Shown: positions 36,660-48,425 of the stretch, piece after piece
Layout: each line of letters starts with the position of its first letter
Position numbering within the stretch: the first letter of the stretch is position 1
Origin: Oxytricha trifallax
Taxonomy: Eukaryota > Ciliophora > Spirotrichea > Sporadotrichida > Oxytrichidae
Assembly: GCA_000711775.1 (NCBI GenBank)
Contig: ARYC01001548.1
Span: 20,670 to 84,669, forward strand
Direction: 5' to 3'
Length of the DNA stretch: 64,000 nt
Program-made: the position numbers and the translations under genes
Notes under the pieces: model-generated
The model's database searches: none
What the model was told of the DNA's origin: nothing
The model's input: only the letters and a program-made list of their open reading frames with translations

Positions 36660-36944
36660 GTTATTACTGGTATAACTCATTAATTTTAAATATCTAAGCT
36701 ATTTATTACAATTTTATTTTTATTAGAAATAATTTGATCAAATTAATCGTAAATAGTAAAGTAGTGAAATTTGTATATATTTTTCAATGACAGATTCCAG
36801 CTAAGTATATGAATATTGTAGTTACAAAATTAAATAACTTATAAAACTTACTAAGCTTATATTTAATGCCTTCTAAATCTTATTTACCTTGAAAAAAATA
36901 TTAAAGAGTTATTTAAGAATTTTTATGATATTTCTCAATACATA
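36660..36944. other. AT-rich spacer
   Basis: Short flank between the right end of TBE copy 1 and a small minus-strand reading. Nothing recognisable. Confidence 0.4.
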
Positions 36945-37205
36945 TCAATTTTAGATTAAATATAATTAATACTCCTTGAAGAAAATACTAATCATTGTGT
37001 TAAATAAGAATAAAAGTAGGTTTTAAACTGGGTGATAAAATACCATGTGCTCTTCAACTTAGAATTCACTAATAATTTCAATAACTCTGAATTCCCTAAA
37101 CTCCTTGATTTGCTATTACTCATAAAGAATTTAATTGTCATTATATGAAGGAAACTTTGACTAGGATTTTGCTTTATCAATATCAGGCTCTGGTTTGTTT
37201 TTCAT
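36945..37205 (-). CDS. Small hypothetical protein (86 residues)
   Basis: Minus-strand reading from ATG 37205: MKNKPEPDIDKAKSQSKFPS, then QQQIKEFREFRVIEIISEFQ, VEEHMVFYHPVQ and a hydrophobic end, TGA at 36945-36947. The charged first two thirds read like real protein, while the last 25 residues may be read-through into AT-rich DNA or an intron. It could be a separate small gene or a first exon whose partners were not identified. No function is suggested. Confidence 0.4.
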
Positions 37206-37598
37206 TATTAAGATCTTTTAATACCATTTAAAACGTTAGTATTTATATAAAAATGTTTTAATAATGGAACTTTTAAATATGAATTTTTTAAAAAATTGAA
37301 AGAGTTTTATAAAATAATTTGGATTAATTATAAATTTTAAAATTATAATTCCTAACTTCTCTGGTATAATTTGGAAAACAAAATTCAATCTAAAATATAA
37401 AATTTAATAATATTAATTTATAAATTAGGGTCTTGAAAACTAAAAATAACATAAAATGTTTAAAGTAATTAACAAAAGAAAATTAAATAATTGAGCTTTT
37501 CATATTTAAGAATAATACATCTTTTTCAACTTATGTCAATATTATTAGACTTTTATTCATTAAATACAAGTATAAACAAGCATTTTATGTGTATATTT

Positions 37599-38993
37599 TC
37601 AATCCAAATAATAACTATATTGATTTTGTATATTAAAGAAAAAGTATTAATTTTAAAGTTTTGATTCTCTATGATAAGTAGGATCACCCTTCTGGGATTC
37701 ATATATGACAAAATCTGCGTAACTTTATCTATGAGGGAGTCTATGTGAATTAACAAGTTTGCATGTGATGTTACTCCAACAGTATATATTGCTTTTCTTG
37801 TCTAAAGCCATAAATTTATCTTTGATAACTTTTGTAGCTAAGTATACTTTAAGATATTTATCATCATTTATAATGATGAACAATTGTTTTATTCCTCTCT
37901 TCTACCCATGCCTATGAAGGCCATTGTGCATCTATGAAGCGCAGGTACAATCTGAATTTCATCTAGACATTTCAAAAATGTGAATCTGGAGTAGTTTGGG
38001 TTCCAGTCGATGTGATTGGAGCTACCAACCTAAGCATTTTATAGAAAGAAACTTATGTCTTAACTTTGACTTTTTCTAGCTAAAGACTCAAGATCATAAA
38101 CTCTAAGTCCCGATCTATTTGAGGCACTCTTATGACTTAATGTATAGCAATATTAAAATAATTATAAGATAAAGAACTAGAAATATTTCTCATCGATGAC
38201 TGAAATGCCCACGCAGTTCTAATTCAAAATGGTCTTGATAATTTCAGTCTCCAAGTCAACAATATAGAAATGCTTCTCATCCATGATTATCAGGACATTT
38301 TGGTTTTTTGTTTAAACACATGAGTGGATCTTTCCCTCGATCTATTGGTTTGTGTAAGTGAACTTTTCCACTATATCTAAGTAATCATCTTCATTTTCTG
38401 GGTTTGGGCCTCCGTCTGAATCATCATCCATCTCGTCCATCCCAGAAAACTCATTTTTGACTCCATAAATCGTGAAAGTTTGTTTGTTTTAAATAAGAAT
38501 CAGTTGATCTTCAGTTAGAAGTTAGTTAGTAATTGCGATGTTAGTTTGGGCATCTATGTATAAAGCAATATTCCTGATTTAGATTTTAGTAAGTTTATCA
38601 GTAATATGATTAAAATAAATAAATCTAATGTCTCAAATTGTTGATCTCGCTGTCCTTCTTTCATGGTCTTAATTATTCTCATTTCATTTGTTTTTTCTTT
38701 ATTTAGATAGTAAAGTTTTACTCTGAAGAATTCATCCTCTCCCAATACAAATATTTACTAATTGTTCTCTGTATTGTTTACTACCTTCAACACATTGCAT
38801 CTTAAACTAGAACTTTATTGTTTGTCATTAAGTAATAATATAAATGTGTACTTATAGTCGAAAGTCCCAAATTAAATATAAAGTTATTTAATTTTTGATA
38901 ATTTAATAAATTGGGCGAAACTTGGATCATTTTATGCATGTGCTTATAACTCATACTTTGAATTGAGTCGTTTAACTCATCTAACTTTATCAT
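37599..38993 (-). CDS. Hypothetical protein, possible beta-propeller
   Basis: Starts MIKLDELNDSIQSMSYKHMH at 38993. Blocks in order: GEDEFFRVKLYYLNKEKTNE, NIAITNQLLTEDQLILIQNK, an acidic loop GMDEMDDDSDGGPNPENEDD, VLIIMDEKHFYIVDLETEII, LRVYDLESLARKSQSQDISF, NHIDWNPNYSRFTFLKCLD, then IIINDDKYLKVYLATKVIK, KFMALDKKSNIYCWSNITCK, ending at TGA 37599-37601. The repeating strand-like pattern and sequences such as FYIVDLET and SNIYCW suggest a WD40-type propeller, not proven. A frame change near 37890-37940 and an AT-rich gap near 38750-38820 are unresolved. The neighbouring gene at 40220-42438 has a similar flavour and orientation. Confidence 0.6.
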
Positions 38994-40219
38994 TTCTAGT
39001 ATGTTTTGGTAAATAGATCCATTTTATAGCAGCACTTAATAAAACCCTATTTACATCTAAATAAATTGTAATATATATTATTTTAAATTTATTAAATTTT
39101 TTACCTTAATCAAGATTGACTTCTTATTTTTAGAATGAGAATCAACATCATTATTAAATTAAGGGTTTTTTTTAAAATAAAAAAAAAATTACATGGTTTA
39201 TCATAATATCAATTGATCTTAAGGAAATTAAAAATTAAACAAAACAGCATTCTTTGTTTTTACTTTTTCAGTTTTTTCTTTTCTTTTTAAATAATTTTAT
39301 AGAGTAAACCAATCATGACATACAAAGAAAAAGAACATCCAATTATTCTGTTCTGTTACTGAGATATCTTTAATAACTAATTTTTTCAAAGAAAGTATAG
39401 CTTAAAACTTTATAATTTATTTTTAATTTGTTGTTATGCGTTCAAGTTTTCACTACATAAACTCATAACACACCCTAATAAATCTCAAATAATTCACTTT
39501 ATAATATTTGCTAAGGGTTTTGACAGTGAGATCGTATTTTGACCCAATCACAGTTTCTTTTGATTTCTTCATTATTAAATATAATAATTCAAACATACAA
39601 CTGCTTATAAAATTGCTCTATATAAAGATCTTAATAAATGCTATTTTAATTAATAATCGCAATAGCTTTGACACATCACCCTCTTGAAACTTTAAGTGTC
39701 TTAACCATTATTTCTCCTGAATTAAACTAAAAAATATGAAAATGATAAACAGTATTTCATCCTATTTAAGAATTATATTATAGTGTTTTATTGCAATTAA
39801 AAAAAGTATATTAGTTTCTATTTGTCAAAATAAATATTTTAATATTTTCAAGATAATGGATATAGTATTTAAATTATTTAAAAATATTTCTATTTTTTAT
39901 AGTAAATACAATGAAACTTAAAGGTAACATATACTTGTTTATTCTATTAATCAAATGACAGACTTATTTTGTAAGATACTCTTATTTTTAATTGAGATTT
40001 TTACTTTTCATTGAATAAAAGTAAAATTAATATATAACAAAATCATTTCAAACCACTTGTTTAGCATGTATTTTACATATTTTTTGAATTTCCTATTTAA
40101 TTTCACTATCAATCTGAGTAACTTATTATAAATTTAACCGGTTACATTCTTTTTAGTTTATAAATTAATAAATATTTGAGTTATATAGGTAAAATAAAGT
40201 GATATTTTTATTAATAATT
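38994..40219. other. AT-rich spacer with one small possible ORF
   Basis: About 1.2 kb of AT-rich DNA. The only protein-like reading is minus-strand 39454-39573: MKKSKETVIGSKYDLTVKTL followed by SKYYKVNYLRFIRVCYEF, about 40 codons. It is too short and isolated to call a gene. A second minus-strand block, EKQWLRHLKFQEGDVSKLL near 39700, is similarly isolated. Confidence 0.35.
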
Positions 40220-42438
40220 TCAATCAATAATTATTAAATCTTAATTGCTATTTTTTTAAAATAATAGATTGTTCCAGAAATCTTATTTTAAACTATTTAT
40301 AAACATGATCCTAAATTTACATAAAGAAGTTTTAGGGTCTTGAATATTATAGAGAGAAATGTAACAGCCGTGAGTAACAAACAAATCAGTTCTGATTAGT
40401 ATGAAACTGTTGTACAATTATACTAAATAAAATTGGATAATTAATTATGGTGTAAAAGCTTGTAAAGAAATATAAAAATTAAAAGAATACATGGATTAAC
40501 TTACCGTGATTTTTGATGTTTTGGTAGAAAATAATCTCAAATTAAAAAGATGAGTCCTCTTCCAAAGCTTATTGGAAATTTGTAGAGGGTCCATTAGTTC
40601 TAACTGACTTTATCTCACCACTGGGCATTCTGAAATAAAAAGTATCTTCACTCATCTCAATATCGACTGCCAGGTCTATTGTGTTATGGTGTTTAAATTA
40701 AATAGTATTAATTAATGAATGACTTACATCTAGACTACTAATCTATTATTATTTATATGCATGTTTTTTTGAATTCATTTTAATGACTTAATTATTAATT
40801 AAGTTTGTATATTAAAAACCAACTATATTTACAGAATGGACAAGAAACATATCCCAGTAAATATCAAAGAAAGCTGATGATCTCAAGGCTAATCCATAAA
40901 AAGTGTTAAATTTATCAATTTTATAGCAAAACTTAGTGATCTCATCCTACCTCACTGGTCTCTCCTGAACATCGTTCTATTGATAAAATTTATACTGAAA
41001 CCTGTCAGTGCCCAAATACTTATGCTATATTTCATTAAAGTCTATCTGACTATCTTTGGTCTCTAAAGCAACAATTATAATATCTTCTACTTTCTTTTTC
41101 AGGCCCAATGATGTCTTTTCGTTATTACCTAGCTGTTTCTTTTTCGTAAAAAGAGCCCAAATATTACTTTGGAAAGTAGCTTTTTAGCAATCTGAAGCCT
41201 TGGGCTCTATCTTCTCTATTTTACCCAGTTAAGGGGTATGAGTGCACTATATTAAGTGAACTGTCCTTTTGTTAGCTAAATAGAGCACATCATTAAGTTA
41301 AAATATAGAGTTAAGCATTATCTTTAAATAAATTTATGCAAAATTAATTTTTATTAAATTGTTGAAGGCGATATACTTAACTATAGAAACAGCCTCATTA
41401 GAACATCACTAAATTCTTACTATCCTTATCTTCAATCACATCTTTAAGAAGAAGTGTGGCGTTTCCATTCTTTAAGTTTATAATGTGGAAGTAATTATTG
41501 TCCTCGTCATTCTGGTGTGTCTTGTAAACTAAGTAATACCCGTTTATTGCCCACATCTGAGGGAGGTCTAATTTATGAAATAAGTTTATTAAATTTAAAA
41601 TGATTTGGTAATGGTAATTTTACTTTTTATGTATTTTTCATATGTCTTTTTGCCTTTGCGATTCAAAAAAATAATAAAATAAGATAAGGAACATTTAGAT
41701 AGATTCCAAACTTGCAAGATATATTCGAAACCGATGTCATCAAGTAATGCTTTATCTTTTATCTAGATTATGATGGGACAGTAATAAGCCTATGCATCAT
41801 AGTAGCATGAATTTTTAAGGATTTTAATTTTAATTTTAGAATCTTTTTTATAGAAAAATATAAAAGCCTCAATTTCAGCACAAATTAACTTATTAAATAC
41901 TATTTTTTCTTCAATAAATGATATTTTAAATATGAATATTTTTTTTTTTAAAATAAAAGATCTAAAATATATTCACAAAGCATCTTTCATTTGATTTGAA
42001 TGTATAAAATTATAAACATGAATCGACAATCTTATACAACTCTATATCATTATGTTTAGTCAATTTATAATATATTCCAAATATCGAGAAGGAAAATTGT
42101 TAAAAAATATCTTACTTGTTAGATCTACTCTGTAGGAAATTGCTTCTAAAAAGTCTGCGGAACTTTTGTTATGTAGCAAGAAGGACTATTAATATTCCTA
42201 GTTCATCAACTAGCCAATTATATTGATATTTTTATTTAAATCACTATTATTTCTTAATTCATAAGCAAATAAAATAAATTACACATAAAAATAATACCCA
42301 ATGCCCGCTAATAAGAGATTATCAAAAATTGCAAATAAAAGATAAGCAAATATATAAAAAGACTTAATATCTCTTTGATATGTAATTTATAGAAGGAAAC
42401 TTACTTGCAATGTTATCTTTTAGCAATCTTTCATTCAT
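40220..42438 (-). CDS. Hypothetical protein, possible beta-propeller
   Basis: Starts MNERLLKDNIAS at 42438, then HNKSSADFLEAISYRVDLT, CPIIIQIKDKALLDDIGFEY, PQMWAINGYYLVYKTHQNDE, DNNYFHIINLKNGNATLLLK, KKVEDIIIVALETKDSQIDF, DEITKFCYKIDKFNTFYGLA, IEMSEDTFYFRMPSGEIKSV, IFYQNIKNHGCYISLYNIQD, ending near LIIID with TGA 40220-40222. Strand-turn-strand patterns recur as in a propeller, without a diagnostic motif. At least one interruption is a proven-looking IES (40368-40509); others near 40690-40840, 41330-41380, 41580-41690 and 42220-42410 were not resolved. Same strand and style as the gene at 37599-38993. Confidence 0.6.
40368..40509. other. IES with 6 bp pointer TCACGG
   Basis: CCGTGA (TCACGG on the coding strand) occurs at 40368-40373 and 40504-40509. 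Removing 136 bp joins YQNIKNHG to CYISLYNIQDPKTSL in frame. It is the longest IES resolved here. It begins with a donor-like GGTAAGT but has no matching in-frame acceptor. Confidence 0.8.
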
Positions 42439-42729
42439 TTTTATGTTTAGTGAAATCACTCTATCAATATATTAAATTATAAATTAAATTGGACAACTAT
42501 TTCAATACCTTAATCAGCAATTTATATTTTTTTATTTTAATATTTGATATAATTTAGTATTTAATTCTATTTTATTCTGAACACTCTATTTTAATTTAAA
42601 TGTGATAAATGGAATTATTTTTTACACTGCTTAAGAATTTTAAATTTATGATAATAAGAAAGTTGCTAATTTTAACTAAATTCATAAACATATTAATAAT
42701 TAAATTATTAATACCAAAAATTAACAATA
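42439..42729. other. Divergent AT-rich spacer
   Basis: About 290 bp of AT-rich DNA between a minus-strand gene and a plus-strand gene; no recognisable element. Confidence 0.4.
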
Positions 42730-45681
42730 ATGAACAAAGTAAGAAAAACATGCCCCAATTTTAGAAAGATGAAATTACTATAAATATGCAAAAATTACTA
42801 ACTAATTAGTCTGCTTACTCATTTCATATTTTAATAGAAAGCTTTATTTGCAAGATTCTAAATGGAATTGCTTCAGGCTTTAATTAATAAAATATAATCT
42901 ATTAAATAAAGTTTTTAAGAATTCCTGTTTATTAATAAAAATTACGTTATACAAGAAACATAAATTTCAGTACAAGATGCTAAATAGAATGAGACTAGTC
43001 AAGAACTCTATAAGTCTTAATGCTTTTAAATCACTAATTGATTTCATTTTCTTGCAAAAGTTTATACAGAAATTTAAACAAAGCTCATCCAAACTTCATT
43101 TTATTTTCATTAAATTTGCTTATTAAATTTTCATAGAATATTCTTTTTGCAGACTATGGTATTCCTGATTTTGTGCAATTATCACTTCACACACATCAGC
43201 AAATTCTCAAATGTAAGCAATTGTCTATATGTATTTTATTTTAGGTGAATTGTATGTCAAATGAAATACTAAATTCTATGGAGGACATAAGACTTACAAA
43301 TTACGATAGAGTCAATTCTTTTGACATTGATTTCTAACATTATTTCAAGCCTGAAAGCGACATCTACTTTATTAGGGTAATTTAATTGCTATAATTATCG
43401 CATTAAAAATGTGTCAAAATTTATCTATAGATTGTGGACTAAGTGTCCTCTTTGAATTAAATCACTCGATCCTTGTTGCAATTTGAAGAAAATTATGATC
43501 CATATGAGCATTCAAGCATATTGTCATAAGAGCGAAAGGGCTATAATGTTATAATAACAGAGATTGCAAGTGATATATACAATACCCTCGATGTAAGTTA
43601 ATTATTATTTTTTCATGATGTTTTAGTATTTAAATGGGACTTATCACAAGAAAGATTTACAAGATTCAACAAGCAAATATAAAGTGAGTATCTTGTGAGT
43701 ATAAATATTATTATAGGTACAAAATATGCAAATGAAAAGAGGTTTATCATAACACTCTGTTATATTGACAGAAGAAGAGTTCTTTTCATAAAATATGCAG
43801 AAACCCTTGAAAGATTTCAATTTCACCTAATATTCAATGCCTTAACCATCTATAAATATATACAGTTTATTGATTATAATAAATCTATACAATATAATAT
43901 TTAGAAAAAGGAAAATAATTTTATCTGAAACAAGTTAACATAAAATGGAGACATTATTTCAAACAATTCGTCATAAATTATTCGACAAGTTAACTTTACA
44001 TGACAATATTTATGTGTTCTCCTACAATAAAACTCTCTTGTAAATGAATATAAAGGAATTAAGAGAGAATTAGAAATTTATTAAAACTAGATATCTGTAA
44101 ATTGATTCAAGACATAAATTAAGCTATTCGAAAATAAAATCTTTGATTTGAATATAACTTTATTTTTTAAATTTAAATAAATGTGTGCCAACTGATTGGT
44201 ACCTAGGTTTTGATACATTTGCAATATATACATTTTTACAGTTATCAGGAAGCAAAGGTTTTATGAAGCCTCTTATGAAAGATTGGATTATTGACTACTC
44301 AAAAGAATTTAATTAATACTTAACAGCTGGAAGTGGGTTGTTTAGCTATATGTATGGAAAGTTTAAGTTCTGCATTTTCATCTTTGTAGAATTATAACAA
44401 ATGTATATAAATTTTTTGTATTTTTTTGATTAATCTTTCCTTAAAACTTATTAGAATTGCTTATGATGGGATCGATGATAGCAGTGCATGAAAGCTTAAT
44501 GAAAACCTTAATTATAGAGTTATGCAAGCATACACGACATAATTAACTTATGCTCTCAATTACAGCAATTGCCAAAATATTATCACTCTCCACTGTATAT
44601 TTAATCTAAAGATCTCTCTCCAGTAATAAAGTCACTTTTATGTGTCTTACTTGTCTATTGAGCTATAAATTTGCCACATTACTGTAAGTTTAATCAAGTT
44701 AATGCTTTTGCTTTGTATTTATAAATCATTTTTATAGGTTGGTGAACAGCAGATATTTCTATAAATTTATGCAATGGCTGATGATTTACACTTACCTATT
44801 TTATTTCTATATTTAGTGTTATCCTCATGCTAACCTGAAGTTTATTCATTTCCTTTACTTTGTATCTGTTTTTGTAAGTAGACAATCTATTTTCACATTT
44901 ACTATTTCAAAGTTAATGATTAATAATTCTATTTTTAGTATCAACTACTGCACAATATGAACAAGTTTTCTTTTCAATTTGAGCATTTGATATCTTTGCT
45001 GGAGAGTGGATTTGAGCATCTAGTTACAGTAAATATAAGAAACGCCATTACTAGAAGAGTAGAGTAGCACTTATACGATGCACTTATAATCAACTAAAAT
45101 GCCCATATATTTATTAATGTTTTTACTTATTCAAGAGCTTTGACTAGAATTGTGTTATTTTTAAATGCCAATGTGGAGAGAAACAGGGGAAATCTCATTG
45201 AAAGTATAAACGATTTAAATAACTAAAATAGAAATACGATTATACAAGAAAACCTATCAGAGCAAAATAATGCATAAGAAAGTGTTAACTATTAATAAAG
45301 TGACACCAGTGCAGAGCAATAAGACATTGTATAAATAGAGGAAAGTAAGAAATAAAATCTTAATGAAAACATCTAAAACTTATAAAATTAGCAAATAAAG
45401 AACTGTGAATTTAAGAGCCCGTGCAATCATTTTACTGAACATGAGAATGATGAAAATACTGATAGTAATAGAATAGATTAGAATGGCAATAATATAAATG
45501 AGCAACAAAGCTTAAACATTCATGAAATTCGATTGAAAAGGATTAATAATCTCTAGCAATAAAAGAGTATTATTCAAGAGCAGTTATTGAATGTAAATTT
45601 AAGAGATATTACTTTAGATTGCATTAGAAGAAAGAGACGTAAATCAGAATAAATATTCAATAATAAAGAAAAACTAGATTG
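42730..45681 (+). CDS. Multi-pass membrane protein of unknown family
   Basis: Early segments (QEFLFINKNYVIQETQISVQ near 42920) lead to a well-spliced N-terminal domain: EDIRLTNYDRVNSFDIDFQH, YFIRIVDQVSSLNQITRSLL, GYNVIITEIASDIYNTLD, YLNGTYHKKDLQDSTSKYK, with introns at 43213-43244, 43377-43430, 43593-43626 and 43684-43716. Hydrophobic segments follow at 44140-44880 (LLMMGSMIAVHESLMKTLI, LMLSITAIAKILSLSTVYLI, RYFYKFMQWLMIYTYLFYFY, FIHFLYFVSVF). The C-terminal region has a helical block (QLLHNMNKFSFQFEHLISLL) and a long Asn/Gln/Glu-rich tail ending RRKRRKSEQ..NNKEKLD, TGA near 45679-45681. A large soluble lumenal or extracellular domain before a membrane bundle is the apparent plan. Membralin-like proteins were considered but no decisive motif was found. 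The exact start is uncertain. Confidence 0.6.
43213..43244 (+). other. 32 nt intron in the membrane protein gene
   Basis: GTAAGC..TTTTAG between HISKFSN and VNCMSNEILNSME; splicing is in frame. Three more GT..AG introns (54, 34 and 33 nt) follow in the same gene. Confidence 0.8.
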
Positions 45682-45864
45682 ATTAAAAAGAATAGACAAA
45701 ATTTGTCATAAAGTGAATTAGATATGTGTAAATAAACCATCAATTAAGTGATTGATTAGTTAAGTTTCTTTTTGTAAGAAGTAAAATGTTTAACCCATTT
45801 CAAATTTAAATTACAGTTAAGTTTGTTACTCAATAAATCTCTCAAACTTCTAGTTATTTTATTC

Positions 45865-48220
45865 TCACAGACTCTTGATTGTTTTCAAAGCCTTTTCTCC
45901 ATAATATTTGACATCAAAGTCTCTCTCTTCCTTTTCAATCATATTTTCAAGCATCTCTTGAGCCTGCATTTTATTGCTGTTTGAGAATTTAGGATAAAGC
46001 TATTCTACTGCTTTTGCAACGTTGAATTTTATGTTTGGTACGGGATCTGTGCCAAGTTTCAAGAGAAAGGGAACTAATTTTTCATTGAGGAAATTTGGAG
46101 AAACATGTTCAGCTACTTTTTAAATTAAGAAGATAATGTAAATATAAAAATGGACTTATCATATAATTTGATTTTATTGGCCTCTAATATTGAAGTTTAA
46201 CAATAGTTTTTAACAACTTATTTAATATTTAGATGTTTTTATAAGATAGTGTGGATCCTTATCCCAAACTTTTCATGCTAGTGGAAATCTTGACATTTAC
46301 GTTCGATAGTCTCCTCAAGCCAATCTTAATCAAATATCTTCTCTTTTAGTTGTATCAAGATTTGAATGGCTTCTTCTCTTACTTAAAACACTGCATCACT
46401 CAACCAGCTGATAACATGCTCTTCAAGTCTTTCTTTGAATAGCTACTTTGGGATGTTTATAAAACAATTTATATTTTATTTTAGAATAGTTGTCTTTTAT
46501 CTTATTATAATCACTTTTATTTATAAAAAGATGAACTCAGCAAGACTGGGGATGAATTAAATTACAGCTAACTTTACTCTCCAAATTTTATCGTTTGATA
46601 GTTGAATAATGCCTGGAATAATATGAGTATCGAATTCTTAGTCTCCTATAATTTCAGCAAGAGTCTTCATATGTTGCATTAAAAAATTATGACTATTTTA
46701 AAACATTATAAATCTACTGAATATATAAACTCAATTGCATAAGTGTGATTTTAACTTCAGTAGGAGAGTCCTTCAGCATTTAAGTGATTGGTGGAATGAC
46801 GAATTGCAATACATTCTCCTTGCCAATATATTAACTCATCTCACAGAGGGCTAAGGCTAAACTGCCTTTAACATGCAGACTGTTATCATTCACGGTGTTT
46901 GCATTTAGTATTGGTAGAATTTATTCTACGATTGCAGATGGAGAGCAATTCTTTCCCAGTTCTGGAAGCTTAGCTACAGCTTCTGAACGCACTTCTGGTT
47001 CTTTATCTTGGAGCAAAGTTACATAGTAGCCTACTATAAATTGGTTAATGATTGTTAATTCGTTTATATTAAACGAAATCAATTATATGCTAGTGTCTGC
47101 AATTTCTCTGTCAACATGACCTGCAAGTTCAGCAGCGACTTCAGCCACAGAGAACCTCAATCTCCAGGAAACCATTTTATTGTCAACAGCTGTTCTAAGA
47201 GGTGGTATCAATTCACTCTTCACCACTTCCACGTCATCGACTAACTTGGCAACTTTAACCGATGCTCCAACTGCTTAGATTTTCACAGAATCGTTATCAT
47301 CTGAGAGAAGTGCTTTCAGGATTGGAAGGAGGAAAGTCTTTGCTAGTTCATGAGTATCTTCGGAGCCAGAGTTTTAATAAAGAGAGTCTGAGAGAATAGC
47401 TAGAGATTGAGCTGCACCACGTCTAACCATTGGGGTGTCGTCCTTGGATAGTTTCTCAAATTTAGAGCGAGTATAGGCTTTACGTTCGTCATCTAAGCGT
47501 TTGTAGATGTAAGCATACAAGAAGCAAGCAGAAATTTAAAAGTTGTAAACAATGAGTTTAAACGGGGATTAATCCTTCTACTAAACTCTGTATTTTAACT
47601 TATTTATAATTCTCATACTGAAAAGATCACCTTTGCGCATCTTCTTGACAAGAGGCATATAATCAGTATAAATAGTTTCATTGCTAATCTTTTATCCAAC
47701 TAATTTCAATGATGAAATGGCCTTGTCCCTGACAATAGTATCATCTGAGCTGAGAATGTATTCTAAAGGCTTTAACAAATACACAGAGTGTTTATCTTCG
47801 CCCAGGTAATCAGTCAATTTTCCAAGTTGCTCAGCTAAATTTAGCATTAACTCTGGGTTATTGTCGATTTTATCGATGAGTTCGGTTAACATAGGGATAA
47901 GTTCTTCAATGCAGCGTTCAGGACCTATATTAAAATGGTGAGATTATATTCCATAAATGCTTATTGCTTAAATATGCTCTATTATCTCAAGATATTGCTA
48001 TTTAAAGCCCAACATTTAAGGAAATTCCGCATTAAATAATTTATGTTTAAAATAGTGTCTTACCTAAAAGTTAAGCGATTTATGTTAATCTCTGGATTGA
48101 ATGCAACTTGGCATGTGGATCCTCGTTACTAAGATCGTCTATAAGTAAAGCTACTCTTGAAATATGATCTAGTTCATCAATCTCATCTGGGTTTATTTGC
48201 TGATCTAAAGCGGCGTCCAT
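45865..48220 (-). CDS. PPP2R1A: PP2A 65 kDa scaffold subunit A (PR65)
   Basis: PR65 is the HEAT-repeat scaffold that holds the PP2A catalytic and regulatory B subunits. The start MDAALDQQINPDEIDELDHI at 48220 is followed by SRVALLIDDLSNEDPHAKLH and SIQRLTQIAQLLGPERCIEE, the conserved first HEAT repeat. Then come LIPMLTELIDKIDNNPELM, LNLAEQLGKLTDYLGEDK and VRDKAISSLKLVG. A 139 nt intron (47925-48063) splits the first repeat. HEAT repeats continue to AQEMLENMIEKEERDFDVKY and the C-terminus EKALKTIKSL, TGA at 45865-45867. The whole length corresponds to the usual 15-repeat solenoid of about 590 residues once short introns or IESs (near 46120, 46220, 46450-46560, 46690, 47040-47090, 47540-47620) are removed. 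Identification is secure. Confidence 0.9.
47925..48063 (-). other. 139 nt intron (possibly with an IES inside) in PR65
   Basis: On the coding strand GTAAGA..TATAG joining IAQLL to GPERCIEELIPML in frame. At about four times the usual intron length here, it may contain an IES, but no pointer pair was verified. Confidence 0.75.
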
Positions 48221-48425
48221 TATAATAAATGTCAAATTCAAATATTTTAAATATCTATAATAAAACACAAAATATTGTCATTAATACTTTCATCACAAAT
48301 TTAATTTAGATGTTTCCTATGAATTGACAAACTTTTATTTAATTAAGAAAATGAATAAAAATTTTGTAATTTATTATAGATCTATTTCTAATTATTATAT
48401 TAAAAAAACAATGTTAATAAACAAA

